Of a stretch of DNA of 41,252 nt, positions 18,143-26,187 are shown in pieces; within the stretch, counting starts at the first letter, position 1, and every line of letters starts with the position of its first letter. The position numbers and the translations under genes were made by a program. The notes beneath the pieces were generated by a model. That model was not told the origin of the DNA and made no database searches. It was given only the letters and a program-made list of their open reading frames with translations. The stretch comes from a virus, in IMG/VR virus record IMGVR_UViG_3300021961_000006, positions 1 to 41,252 of that record. One strand, given 5' to 3'.

Positions 18143-18355
18143 TTAAGTAGTTGGAATATTTAACCCAGACCCTTCAGTCCCGGTATTTGGGGTGGCTGCC
18201 AAGTCAACTCGGAGCTTCCTTCGACCCCGAGTACGACCCATTGCATCATCCTGCTTTGCTTCATCTTTAACTGTATTGAGCACAGGAACTGGTGCAGGTG
18301 GAGCTGGGGCGGGAGGTGGAGGAGGAGCGGGTGATCTACTACGTCCTAAACACAT
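18143..18355 (-). CDS. gp7.3-like small virion/tail protein, Pro-rich
   Basis: 70 aa. The N-terminal third is a Pro/Ala tract (RSPAPPPPPAPAPPAPVPV). The C-terminal third, MGRTRGRRKLRVDL...GSGLNIP, resembles the end of T7 gp7.3 (GRKRARAGGKKSLSV...GGGINI) in the order of basic residues, Leu-x-Val and Gly-x-(I/L)-N-I. T7 gene 7.3 also lies immediately upstream of the portal gene and encodes a small virion protein needed for adsorption. The similarity is short, so the assignment is by motif plus position. Confidence 0.7.
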   Translation of the reverse strand: MCLGRSRSPAPPPPPAPAPPAPVPVLNTVKDEAKQDDAMGRTRGRRKLRVDLAATPNTGTEGSGLNIPTT

Positions 18356-18356
18356 A

Positions 18357-18563
18357 TTATTTTCTCTCCAAAACTGTTTTAGTTTGATTATTAAAAGTAC
18401 TTCTCAAAAAACGAATTACGGAGATTTGCCCCTGCTTAAATCTAATCTCATCAACCGAATCTTTTGTATCCGGCATTAAGTCTGGGAATCGAGTTTCTAA
18501 TTCTTCCAGTAAATCCTTGGAAATCAAAGGGAATTTACGAGAGGCACTACTGGTTTTAACCAT
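18357..18563 (-). CDS. Conserved small protein at head of structural block
   Basis: 68 aa, MVKTSSASRKFPLISKDLLE..., with the segment LETRFPDLMPDTKDSVDEIR and a basic C-terminus. It is the first gene after phage promoter 18572-18586, whose end merges with the AGGAG ribosome binding site. Small proteins of this kind precede gp7.3/portal in marine T7-like phages, but I know no function. Probably soluble, with no membrane segment. Confidence 0.75.
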   Translation of the reverse strand: MVKTSSASRKFPLISKDLLEELETRFPDLMPDTKDSVDEIRFKQGQISVIRFLRSTFNNQTKTVLERK

Positions 18564-18571
18564 TTAGTTCT

Positions 18572-18586
18572 CCTATTGAGCAACTT
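18572..18586 (-). promoter_or_regulatory. Putative phage RNA polymerase promoter before the structural genes
   Basis: Minus strand AAGTTGCTCAATAGG matches the consensus AGGTTGCACAGTAGG (from 36346 and 27250) at 12 of 15 positions, and is followed by AGAAC as at 36346. It lies in the gap between the RNR gene and the structural operon, which is where a late promoter is needed. Confidence 0.6.
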
Positions 18587-18609
18587 ATTGTGAAAAAATT
18601 TGCATATAA

Positions 18610-18625
18610 CCAATTACTTAATTGG
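18610..18625 (-). repeat. Inverted repeat at the RNR stop codon
   Basis: CCAATTA(AG)TAATTGG, a perfect 7-bp inverted repeat covering the RNR stop codon. A T-run (ATTTTTTC) comes about nine bases later, so it is at best a weak terminator just upstream of the late promoter; it may instead be a protein site. Confidence 0.4.
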
Positions 18626-20584
18626 ACATGCACCCGTTGCACACTCGTCATTCTCTAGTTCAATCAATGAGTTACTGTCATCGAGGGAGATTGGCTGAAG
18701 AGTTGAAGCATATGCTTCGTATACCTCTTTAGTAACAACCTCTTGTGGAAGATATAAATACCCAAGATCCTTAGCTGACTTAGTAGGATCAGCTCTAAAT
18801 AAGAAACTTACACCAACATAATTATCCCAGTTGTCTAACAACCAATCGATGATTGCTGGTACTTCATCAACCGAGTAACTAATCGTGGCTGATACATTCT
18901 GCTGACACCATGATTTCATCAGCATCTTGTATCGCTCGAGCTGCTCTATTGCTGTCTCGAGGTTTACCTCAAGTTCCTTCCCGTCCTTCTCGACTCGATC
19001 AAACGGAACATCCATCCACTGTACTGGGAATGTAATTAGCACTGCATCTGGGTCACTAGGATTCTCTATCACCTTATAGCCTGAGGCCCTACACAAGGGG
19101 ACCAACGGATCATGCTTAGAGAAGTTCACATTGTTAAAGATGTAGCGTCCTAGAGGCTTGTGGAGGCCCTCAGGGGTATCCATGATCTTACTTACAGTGC
19201 CACTAGGTTTGATGGTGGTGACGTTCTTAGGCCGAGGAAGACCTAGCTCATCAGCCATAGAGTATGCACCTGCGGTAGCGGTACGCTTGAGGTCCTCATA
19301 GTCATATGGAGATAAGTCAGGTCTACGAACTACACCTGTAATACCTACACCACATAAGCGAAGGAATTCATTATTAAGATGCCATGCTTCTTGAAGGATG
19401 CCATCTCGAAGATTGACACAGGTCTGCCTGTAATTTGCTCGAGCTGCTACCTCGATAGCTCTGCGTAGAGCATATGAGTTACCTTTGAATTTACCTACGT
19501 CAATTTCTGTAAGGTTACAAAAAGAGCGGTTGGATAATAAAATTTCCGCGCACGGGTTTACACCTTTAAACCAAGGAGCTCTTTTAGATGCAGCCTCGGC
19601 ATTGATAAATCCTGGCTCTGAACCTCCTGCCTCTACCATCAAGTGAAAGATGTGCTCGAGGTCTTTCTTTGCTGGCTTATGCTTAAACAACAGCGAGTTG
19701 TTTGACTGAGCGCGTTGGATGTTATGTTCCCAATAGTTTTTCTTAGCTACTGCAAACTCTTCCCATTCATCTTCACCATAGTTAAACAAAGCAATCTCTG
19801 CGGATCTCCGAGAAGATAGAACTGTGCCTAGCCAGTTTACAATGTCCAGGATATCAATCCTTTGAAGCAGACTACCTGCTCTTTTGTTGAGGATTTCTGT
19901 GATAGCTGTGTATGCTTTAGCTATTGCCTCATCGCCTGAGGATATCCATCCGTAACCTTTAAGCCTGTCACCTGCAGGGCGGATCTGAGAGAAGTCCAGG
20001 ACAAGTTCATCGGCTGGGTAGGGGTGAGCTAAGAGCTTGCCTACAGATTTAGCCCAAGCCTCCGCAGAGTCTCCAACTGTGATCGTCCAAACTCCATTCT
20101 GAAATGTTTCTTGGTTGTGCTCAACACCACCTTTGGAATCCCTCGTGGATCTAACCACAGTTACTTTTTTAATTGGTTTACTAAAACCAGTAAGAGCTCC
20201 AATGATAGGACGAAAGCCTACACCACAGCCCTGGAGAAGTAGCCAGAGTACATCAACTACATCCTGTACATTTTCAACGTGAGTAAATGAGCAATTAAAT
20301 TGTGAGGCTTCTCGCTTCTTAGATACTGAAGTTCCTCCTAGCCACAGCGTTCTACCTGCTGTTAGCATCTTACGCTCGAGCATCAAGGTGCGTAGTTCTT
20401 CTAGTTCTTCTAGCTCCTTAGTGTTTAGTTCTGCGTTCTTAGCTCTCTCCCATAGCCACTGTTGGTGACTAATAACTCGGGCTACTGTTTCTTCCCAAGT
20501 CTCAAATATTTTTCCTTCTTCGTCTTTTGGTCGGTTGTACGTTCGTCTTGTTATGAGCTGCGCTCTCAGGGAAAAGTCTGTCAT
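18614..20584 (-). CDS. nrdJ: Ribonucleotide reductase, class II monomeric (adenosylcobalamin-dependent)
   Basis: 656 aa from ATG 20584 (MTDFSLRAQL); an upstream in-frame TTG is less likely. It reduces ribonucleoside triphosphates to deoxy forms for phage DNA synthesis. Seen: active-site pair Cys in SQFNCSFTHV, the loop NPCAEILLSNRSFCNLTEID with the radical Cys and Glu of NPCxE, and a C-terminal CATGACPIK with the CxxxxC redox pair that recharges the active site in the Lactobacillus-type monomeric enzyme. No NrdB-like partner is encoded, which fits class II. It needs host or environmental B12. The start overlaps the upstream small gene by 83 bases. Confidence 0.93.
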   Translation of the reverse strand: MTDFSLRAQLITRRTYNRPKDEEGKIFETWEETVARVISHQQWLWERAKNAELNTKELEELEELRTLMLERKMLTAGRTLWLGGTSVSKKREASQFNCSFTHVENVQDVVDVLWLLLQGCGVGFRPIIGALTGFSKPIKKVTVVRSTRDSKGGVEHNQETFQNGVWTITVGDSAEAWAKSVGKLLAHPYPADELVLDFSQIRPAGDRLKGYGWISSGDEAIAKAYTAITEILNKRAGSLLQRIDILDIVNWLGTVLSSRRSAEIALFNYGEDEWEEFAVAKKNYWEHNIQRAQSNNSLLFKHKPAKKDLEHIFHLMVEAGGSEPGFINAEAASKRAPWFKGVNPCAEILLSNRSFCNLTEIDVGKFKGNSYALRRAIEVAARANYRQTCVNLRDGILQEAWHLNNEFLRLCGVGITGVVRRPDLSPYDYEDLKRTATAGAYSMADELGLPRPKNVTTIKPSGTVSKIMDTPEGLHKPLGRYIFNNVNFSKHDPLVPLCRASGYKVIENPSDPDAVLITFPVQWMDVPFDRVEKDGKELEVNLETAIEQLERYKMLMKSWCQQNVSATISYSVDEVPAIIDWLLDNWDNYVGVSFLFRADPTKSAKDLGYLYLPQEVVTKEVYEAYASTLQPISLDDSNSLIELENDECATGACPIK

Positions 20585-20786
20585 AGTTCTCAATTATAAA
20601 TTCTAGGTAATGTTTTGCTTTTTCAAAATCTTCAACGCCCCCTTTGTAGGGAGCGCGAAGAACGTACTTGATGATATTGCCTTGCCAAAAATTTAAACCC
20701 CAGGACTCGATGATATCCCAGGGTTGCATTGGACTTACTGCACGGTAGTGACTTCCAGCGACTTGGCGATCACGGGAGGTTGCCAT
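20502..20786 (-). CDS. DUF3310-type small protein
   Basis: 94 aa. The core DRQVAGSHYRAVSPMQPWDI, then IESWGLNFWQGNIIKYVLRA, then EDFEKAKHYLEFIIENYDRL, fits the DUF3310 family found in many phages, where it is linked with nucleotide metabolism but has no settled biochemistry. A good ribosome site (GGAAGG) precedes ATG 20786. The last residues are strongly basic (PTKRRRRKNI). It overlaps the exonuclease gene by 52 bases upstream and RNR by 83 bases downstream, unusually long overlaps for this genome. Confidence 0.85.
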   Translation of the reverse strand: MATSRDRQVAGSHYRAVSPMQPWDIIESWGLNFWQGNIIKYVLRAPYKGGVEDFEKAKHYLEFIIENYDRLFPESAAHNKTNVQPTKRRRRKNI

Positions 20787-21529
20787 AAATTCACCTTCCT
20801 TTTATTGCGGTCATAATCTTCAGCTCGGCAAATACGAGCCACCCTTGCTTGAACCAAAGCCTCATCTTCACTCAAGCCAGCCTTATCGTAGGCTTGAACT
20901 ACAATTTCCCACATCGCATGAGGGTTAAATTCATGGTTAGATAAAGGCTCTAAAAGTTTCTGAGCTTTAACTGGACCACACCCAGGACACCCTGAGTACC
21001 CATCAGTGCTATCACCAGTAAGTGTTTGGATCATATGGTGGTAGTCAGCTAATGCTTTAGTGATGAAAAAGAATTCGTTGTGATTAAAGTTGTAGTGTCT
21101 ACCGGGGATAGTTTTAAAATCCTTATCGATAGAACATACAATCTTTTCACCAGGGACTAGCTTATCATCAGTAGCTAAGATACCTAGAACATCATCACCC
21201 TCGAGTTCATCTCGGATAAAACACTTGTGTCTTTCGGCGGCATACTCGCGCAGATACGGTAGAAGCATTGGCTTCCGCACGTTTGCACGATTAGCTTTGT
21301 AAGTAGGGAGGATCGCTTTACGCCAGTTCTCTTTGTCAGAGAAGGCTAAGATTGTGTTATCACACTTAGTAGCGTCTTCAATATTCTCAAGTATAGAATC
21401 GAAATGAGCTTCAGCATCTTGTTCAAATGCATGTAATGTCCATAGCCCATCTCCCCAGTTTACAGGAGCTTCTGCTGATATAGCTGCTTGGTAAGCCAAA
21501 ATGTCCGCATCAATTAGGGCGGTCAGCAT
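20735..21529 (-). CDS. 6: 5'-3' exonuclease (T7 gp6-like)
   Basis: 264 aa (T7 gp6 is 300). The N-terminal ALIDADILAYQAA gives the first metal-binding Asp residues of the PIN/FEN nuclease fold. RDELEGDDVLGILAT and CSIDKDFKTIPG supply further acidic metal ligands, and TDGYSGCPGCGPVKAQKLL is the helix-hairpin-helix DNA-binding turn. Roles: removal of RNA primers, host DNA breakdown and supply of nucleotides, which pairs naturally with the downstream RNR. AAGGA precedes ATG 21529 by eight bases; the start lies 20 bases within the upstream gene. Confidence 0.93.
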   Translation of the reverse strand: MLTALIDADILAYQAAISAEAPVNWGDGLWTLHAFEQDAEAHFDSILENIEDATKCDNTILAFSDKENWRKAILPTYKANRANVRKPMLLPYLREYAAERHKCFIRDELEGDDVLGILATDDKLVPGEKIVCSIDKDFKTIPGRHYNFNHNEFFFITKALADYHHMIQTLTGDSTDGYSGCPGCGPVKAQKLLEPLSNHEFNPHAMWEIVVQAYDKAGLSEDEALVQARVARICRAEDYDRNKRKVNLWQPPVIAKSLEVTTVQ

Positions 21530-21860
21530 ATAGTATTTCCTTAAAATAATTTAAAAGATTTGGATTGTTTCTCAACGCATAGATCAATGCAGTTGATAAG
21601 GTTCTCACCATACGTTCTTCAACGTCATCCGAGTTATCCGCACACAGTCCCATGTGATACCAAAGGACATGCATGATCTCGTGTAGGAAAGTATCAGCTT
21701 CCTCGAGAGGGATCTGATTACCTTTCACTTGAATGATGAAATTGTTATGGCAAGTAGAACCATAGTCATCATCATCGGATTCTACTTTATCGGGAAACGT
21801 AACTTTATAAGTGCGACCCATGAATGTGAACTCAGTAGGTCTTATACGTTTGTATTTCAT
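21510..21860 (-). CDS. Small HExxH (zincin-like) protein
   Basis: 116 aa. It contains FLHEIMHVLWYHMG, a HExxH zinc-binding helix, followed by Glu residues in DDVEERMVRTLSTAL that could be the third ligand. The N-terminal half looks like a beta-sheet (FTFMGRTYKVTFPDKVE, NFIIQVKGNQIPLEEADT). Small single-domain proteins of this shape are encoded in other T7-like marine phages near DNA polymerase; no substrate is known to me. It overlaps its upstream neighbour by ATGA and the exonuclease by 20 bases, so it belongs to the replication operon. It may be a peptidase or a degenerate zinc fold. Confidence 0.8.
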   Translation of the reverse strand: MKYKRIRPTEFTFMGRTYKVTFPDKVESDDDDYGSTCHNNFIIQVKGNQIPLEEADTFLHEIMHVLWYHMGLCADNSDDVEERMVRTLSTALIYALRNNPNLLNYFKEILYADRPN

Positions 21861-22069
21861 ATACGCCCTTCGTCTCGAAGATGTGCAATACCTTCCTCAG
21901 TTACTCTCCAGAACCTACCAAATTCATTAGGTGACTCGCGGGTAGTAATCAGTCCCATGCTTGCAAGAGCTGCAATTTCTTTTGCATGGTATCGAGAGAA
22001 CTCAGAGCTGACTGTGTATGGGGTTAGGTAGGTGGTTCGTAGTACATCAAATATATTCTCCGTGTGCAT
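21857..22069 (-). CDS. Small winged-helix-like protein
   Basis: 70 aa, MHTENIFDVLRTTYLTPYTV..., ending GRFWRVTEEGIAHLRDEGRI. The pattern helix, then KEIAALASMGLITTRES, then RFWRVTEEG reads as a winged-helix DNA-binding domain (recognition helix plus beta wing). The start overlaps the DNA polymerase stop (TAATG) and the end overlaps the next gene by ATGA. It could modulate replication or transcription; family assignment is by shape only. Confidence 0.7.
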   Translation of the reverse strand: MHTENIFDVLRTTYLTPYTVSSEFSRYHAKEIAALASMGLITTRESPNEFGRFWRVTEEGIAHLRDEGRI

Positions 22070-23850
22070 TAATGTGTTTCTCCCCAGTGCTTACCCTTCT
22101 TAGCTTCACCAGCTAAGGGGCAGCGGAAGTTAAAGTGTTCACCTGATTTAGTGACACACGCCGTAGCAGTTTCCATTACAGTCTCAGCGATCTCCTCATT
22201 GCGACAGGCGATCTGAACTTCATCATGAGACCAAGCACAGAAACAGTAATCACCATCCCACCCATGCACGAATCCCTGGGCTTGAAGATCATCCTCGAGC
22301 ATGATGAGCCACTGCTTACACAAGATAGCTCCGGCTCCCTGGAGCAATGTGTTAAGACTAGAGTGTTCACTTCGGCAATAGAGTTGCCGACCATCGAGAC
22401 CTAGAAGGTATCCACGTTTTGATGCTGTACCCACAGCGTCTCTTAGTTTCTTCAATGCTGGAATCTTACTGAAGAATTTATTCTTGATCGCTTTACCAGC
22501 CCTCGCATCTTTACCAATGATCGATCCGATCTTGGCATCACCAGCTCCGTAAGCCAGAGCATAGATAAAACTTTTTGCGGCTGCCCTTGTGGGTAAGCCT
22601 GCGGCTTCCTGGTTCATCGTATGGATGTCACCAGTTAAGAGGACTTCTCCGTACTTTCCTCCGTCCCACTTTGCCATGAAGTGAGCAAGGCAGCGGAGCT
22701 CGAGGCCGGAGGCATCGGCTGCTGCGAGGACCCATCCTTCTGGGACTGTGAAGAGGGATCTACATTCCATGCCATAAGGAGCATTGGCACTTGGGACTTG
22801 ACTGATGTTTGGGTATGCGTGTGTTGCTCGCCCAGTAACCGCGCCATTTGTGTTGATCGACCCATGTAACTTCCCATCCTTCACGAGCTTAAGCCACGCT
22901 TGATCACCCTCAGCTAACTGCCCGATTCTCTTTTGGATCATCAGGTATTCACCAATGAGCTCACAAGGTGGATAGTCCAACTGACTGATTACCTTTTCGT
23001 CTACCTTTGGTTTTCCTCCATCGGTAAACTCGGTAGGCTCCCAGCCGTACAAGTCAATCAAGCGATCCGCTATGTGATCTCTTGAGTTGGGGTTGAACTC
23101 AACAGTCTTAAATCGTTTAACAGGTACACCCTTGATATATCCCTTTGCTTTGTTATCTCTGGCAGGGATAAAGTCAGGTAGCTGTACCTCCCACGATTTA
23201 AAAATATCTTTCAGCTCTCGCTCGATGTCAGCTCTACGCTGTGCAAGTTTACTGTACAGATCGGCAGCAGCAGATTCATTAAATACAAATCCATTACGCT
23301 CCTGCTTTGCCATTAGCCAAGCAATGTTGTGCTCGAGCTCGATAGCCTGTTGAGAATATTCTTTACTTACAATTTTGTTATAGAGAGTGAGAGTGACCTC
23401 TGTATCCTGGACACAGTAGTCAATCATCTCTTGCGTACATACATCCCAAGGTCCAGTGAAGTCTCCCTTGAAACACTTCAATCTATGACCCCACGCCTTC
23501 AAGCTGTGAGAACCAAAAAGTTTGGTAGGGAGCACTTCACGTTTCATTAAGTCAACATCCTGCTCCTTGATTGCTGCCCAGATAAGTCTGGTGCAAACCA
23601 GAGTATCAAGTACTTTGGTTTTATCTGGCTCGAACCAGGGGTGCAGTTTCTGAATTGCAGGGATGTCAAACTTAATTACGTTGTGACCTGAGATGAGATC
23701 AGCTTCCAATAACATTTTAATGCCGAGGTTTATTTCACCCTTCTGGAATACTGTTACTTCATTTGTATCTATCTCTCTTAAAACTAAACAGTGGATCGTA
23801 GTTAGCTCGTCAAGTAATCCATCTGTTTCAATATCAAATATATATTTCAT
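22069..23850 (-). CDS. 5: DNA polymerase, family A (T7 gp5 type)
   Basis: 593 aa (T7 gp5 is 704). The N-terminal proofreading exonuclease begins MKYIFDIETDGLLDE with the DxE catalytic pair and includes LISGHNVIKFDIPAI (Exo II) and YCVQDTEVTLTLY (Exo III). Polymerase motif A: LAAADASGLELRCLAH. Motif B: RAAAKSFIYALAYGAGD, with Tyr at the position equivalent to E. coli PolI Phe762 (Tyr526 in T7). Motif C: WSHDEVQIACR. I see no clear thioredoxin-binding loop, and no thioredoxin is encoded. It works with the primase-helicase and SSB encoded upstream. Confidence 0.97.
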   Translation of the reverse strand: MKYIFDIETDGLLDELTTIHCLVLREIDTNEVTVFQKGEINLGIKMLLEADLISGHNVIKFDIPAIQKLHPWFEPDKTKVLDTLVCTRLIWAAIKEQDVDLMKREVLPTKLFGSHSLKAWGHRLKCFKGDFTGPWDVCTQEMIDYCVQDTEVTLTLYNKIVSKEYSQQAIELEHNIAWLMAKQERNGFVFNESAAADLYSKLAQRRADIERELKDIFKSWEVQLPDFIPARDNKAKGYIKGVPVKRFKTVEFNPNSRDHIADRLIDLYGWEPTEFTDGGKPKVDEKVISQLDYPPCELIGEYLMIQKRIGQLAEGDQAWLKLVKDGKLHGSINTNGAVTGRATHAYPNISQVPSANAPYGMECRSLFTVPEGWVLAAADASGLELRCLAHFMAKWDGGKYGEVLLTGDIHTMNQEAAGLPTRAAAKSFIYALAYGAGDAKIGSIIGKDARAGKAIKNKFFSKIPALKKLRDAVGTASKRGYLLGLDGRQLYCRSEHSSLNTLLQGAGAILCKQWLIMLEDDLQAQGFVHGWDGDYCFCAWSHDEVQIACRNEEIAETVMETATACVTKSGEHFNFRCPLAGEAKKGKHWGETH

Positions 23851-23872
23851 TCCGTCCCTATCGACTGGATTG

Positions 23873-24073
23873 TTATTTAACTAAAACGTACCTCGCGTAT
23901 CTTTGGTGGGTTACAGGGTGACGCTTGTGTACGGTCTTGATGTTGTAACCAAGCTGTCGTAACTCACTAATACGTTTCGTCAGGCTTTGAATTGAATACT
24001 CAATAATTGCCTCACGTTGAGAGATACTCCGCGCTCTCTTAAGATGAGTCAGGATCTGATCATGTTGAGTCAT
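23873..24073 (-). CDS. Small helix-turn-helix protein (HTH_39-like)
   Basis: 66 aa: MTQHDQILTHLKRARSISQR, then ISELRQLGYNIKTVHKRHP, then QRYARYVLVK. The order (helix, turn, recognition helix RISELRxxGYxI, then a final aromatic beta strand) is that of the small HTH_39-type domain often seen in phages. The start overlaps the primase-helicase stop as TAATG. A DNA-binding role in replication or regulation is likely; the target is unknown. Confidence 0.8.
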   Translation of the reverse strand: MTQHDQILTHLKRARSISQREAIIEYSIQSLTKRISELRQLGYNIKTVHKRHPVTHQRYARYVLVK

Positions 24074-25677
24074 TAGAACTCTCCTTGTTTAGTTTCATCT
24101 TTAAACACATCAGGCTCAGTTGTTTCCGAGAGTCTGCCTGTCTCTTTATCATACGCGAGATAGCCAGCGATCCCGGTCTCACCAGAGAACCTGTTCTTTA
24201 AAACTCGAAGTGTTGTGAAGTTTGGATTATCACCTTGTTGGTCACGCTCCAGGGAAACAACCATATCACTTAGTTGTGCTATTGCATGGCTACCTCTGAG
24301 TTGATGGAGTCCTGTTTGAGCTCCACGCTCATGGCCTTTGTCACCCTCGGGTCTACGCAAGTGACTGACTAGGAACATACCAGCACCTGTCTCCTCAACT
24401 AATGTACGAAGATAGGTCATGGCGTTATCAATTAATCTGCGTTCGTCACCATCCCCCAAACCACTAACTATTAATGACAAGTGATCAATTACAACCCAAT
24501 TGCAGCCACAACCACGGACCAAGTACCTAACCCTGGAAATAAGATTTTCAATACTACTGCTGCCCCAATGATCATAAAGAAAGCAACGACCATTTCCCAC
24601 AGTATGATCAAAGCTATCTTTGATATCGGCATCACTCACACCATCCCTACTTAAATGAAGTGGTTTGTTTAGATGAATACCCATGAGACCCAGAGCTGTA
24701 CGCTTAGGGTTCTCCTCGAGCATGATCATACCCACAGTCTCACCTCGATTGAGTAAGTAATAGGCAAGCTCTCGAACTACCGCAGACTTACCAGTGCCTG
24801 ACCCAGCCGTAATCGTCACGAGTTCACCGCGTCGACAACCTCTCGTGACACGACTCAACCCCGCCCAGGGATACGGGACGGCTGTAACCAGGTCTTCTTT
24901 GGACACCTCTGTCCAGAGGTCTTCCCCGGAAATGATGCCGTCAGGTCTATAGGTCTTGGCGTTCCAGATACTCTGGATAATCTCTTGCTCTCTCCCTGCC
25001 TGGAGCATTTCGTTTGCATCCTTAAGGGGGAGGGCAGCGATCTTAGCCTTACCAGGGGAAAACAATTCAGCGCACTCTCGTGCTGCCTGTTGCCCCGGCT
25101 CATCCTGATCAAACATCAAAATTAATTCATCAAAATTATCGTAGTAGTCGAAGCACTTTTGCATATGCTTCTTCGCACCTTGAGCACCATTAGGAATACT
25201 GACACAAGGCCAACGATTGTTTTGACTTTGACTTATAGAGAGACAATCAATCTCTCCCTCGCACACAACAAGTTTCTTACCTCGATCCCACAGACGGGAA
25301 CCAAAGGGCAGAGCCTTGGTGATATCCCCGAGAATCTTAAAGTCTTTCTCGGGAGTGCGAACTTTCTGTGCAACTAGCTTACCTTGCCTGTCATAGTAAG
25401 GAGCTATCTGCACGAACTGGTTACCCAGTGAACCTACTGTGTATCCAAATTTCCTACACGTTTCTTCGGTGATCCTTCGCTTGTGTAGTGGCTTGACTTC
25501 ACCTGATATTAAAACGCCATGTTTCTTAGTAGGGACCTCTTCAGTTACCGTGTCCCCTGATGATGTATATGTCTCACAAGAGAAGCAGTATTGATGCCCG
25601 TCATCATAGATACTATTAGCATCTGAAGATCCACATTGAGGGCATGGTACATGTCTTATAAATTTGCTTTCTTGCAT
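24073..25677 (-). CDS. 4: Fused DNA primase-helicase (T7 gp4 type)
   Basis: 534 aa (T7 gp4 is 566). Zinc-binding primase head: C12, C15, C31 and C34 (CPQC...CFSC). TOPRIM domain: KLVVCEGEIDCLSI and LILMFDQDEPG. Helicase, RecA-like: Walker A TAGSGTGKSAVVREL near residue 290, Walker B NWVVIDHLSLIVSG, and the DnaB-type segment LRGSHAIAQLSDMVVSLERD. It unwinds the fork and lays primers. AGAGG sits four bases before ATG 25677. The gene starts just after a strong terminator, so it depends on read-through or an unseen promoter. Confidence 0.97.
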   Translation of the reverse strand: MQESKFIRHVPCPQCGSSDANSIYDDGHQYCFSCETYTSSGDTVTEEVPTKKHGVLISGEVKPLHKRRITEETCRKFGYTVGSLGNQFVQIAPYYDRQGKLVAQKVRTPEKDFKILGDITKALPFGSRLWDRGKKLVVCEGEIDCLSISQSQNNRWPCVSIPNGAQGAKKHMQKCFDYYDNFDELILMFDQDEPGQQAARECAELFSPGKAKIAALPLKDANEMLQAGREQEIIQSIWNAKTYRPDGIISGEDLWTEVSKEDLVTAVPYPWAGLSRVTRGCRRGELVTITAGSGTGKSAVVRELAYYLLNRGETVGMIMLEENPKRTALGLMGIHLNKPLHLSRDGVSDADIKDSFDHTVGNGRCFLYDHWGSSSIENLISRVRYLVRGCGCNWVVIDHLSLIVSGLGDGDERRLIDNAMTYLRTLVEETGAGMFLVSHLRRPEGDKGHERGAQTGLHQLRGSHAIAQLSDMVVSLERDQQGDNPNFTTLRVLKNRFSGETGIAGYLAYDKETGRLSETTEPDVFKDETKQGEF

Positions 25678-25687
25678 GTTACCTCTG

Positions 25688-25715
25688 AAAAAAAAATGGG
25701 GACCCGAAGGTCCCC
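25688..25715 (-). terminator. Strong rho-independent terminator between amidase and primase genes
   Basis: On the minus strand GGGGACC(TTCG)GGTCCCC is followed by A and nine T's. The TTCG tetraloop makes this a very stable hairpin. It lies after the amidase stop and would divide the SSB-endonuclease-amidase transcript from the primase-polymerase genes. Confidence 0.95.
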
Positions 25716-25734
25716 TAACTCACGGGAGGAAAAG

Positions 25735-26187
25735 TTACGGAGTAAACATAAGTCCTACTGACACCATCCAATCTTTTACATCGAATGATGGGCAAGCCTT
25801 TTTTACATCCGGGAAATCTCGATGCCCTTGAATTATAGCATCGGGATATTTTTCTTCTAGCTTCACGAGCAATCCTTGAAGCGAAGAGAATTGCTCATCT
25901 GTAAAATTGTTTTCAGGTACGTTAGGGTCATCTTTAGAAACCCCTCCCACCATACAAATGCCGACCGATACACTGTTGAAGTCAGCAACATGAGCTCCGA
26001 CTACATCGTCAGGTCTGCCTTCCTCAACAGTTCCATCACGTTTAATGACGTAATGGTAGCCGATAGCTAACCAGTTCTTAGCTCGATGCCATCGGTCTAT
26101 CTCAGCCTTTCCAATATCCATATGTGGTCCAGTTGCTGAACAGTGAACCGCTATGTATTTAGTTGACTCCCTCTTTTTAAAATTCAT
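25735..26187 (-). CDS. 3.5: N-acetylmuramoyl-L-alanine amidase/lysozyme (T7 gp3.5)
   Basis: 150 aa (T7 gp3.5 is 151) from ATG 26187 (MNFKKRES), preceded by GGAGA; a TTG six codons earlier is less likely. Seen: KYIAVHCSATGP with the first zinc His, NWLAIGYHYVIKRDGTVEEG, and IIQGHRDFPDVKKACPSFDV with the second His and the Cys ligand. It cuts the amide bond of peptidoglycan. In T7 it also binds and inhibits the phage RNA polymerase, which may apply here. It overlaps the endonuclease gene by four bases. Confidence 0.95.
   Translation of the reverse strand: MNFKKRESTKYIAVHCSATGPHMDIGKAEIDRWHRAKNWLAIGYHYVIKRDGTVEEGRPDDVVGAHVADFNSVSVGICMVGGVSKDDPNVPENNFTDEQFSSLQGLLVKLEEKYPDAIIQGHRDFPDVKKACPSFDVKDWMVSVGLMFTP

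Noticed and set aside
25366-25374. GTTGCACAG on the minus strand inside the primase-helicase gene
   Set aside because: Shares only the core with the phage promoter motif; flanks do not match and it encodes an ordinary in-frame segment (VAQ).
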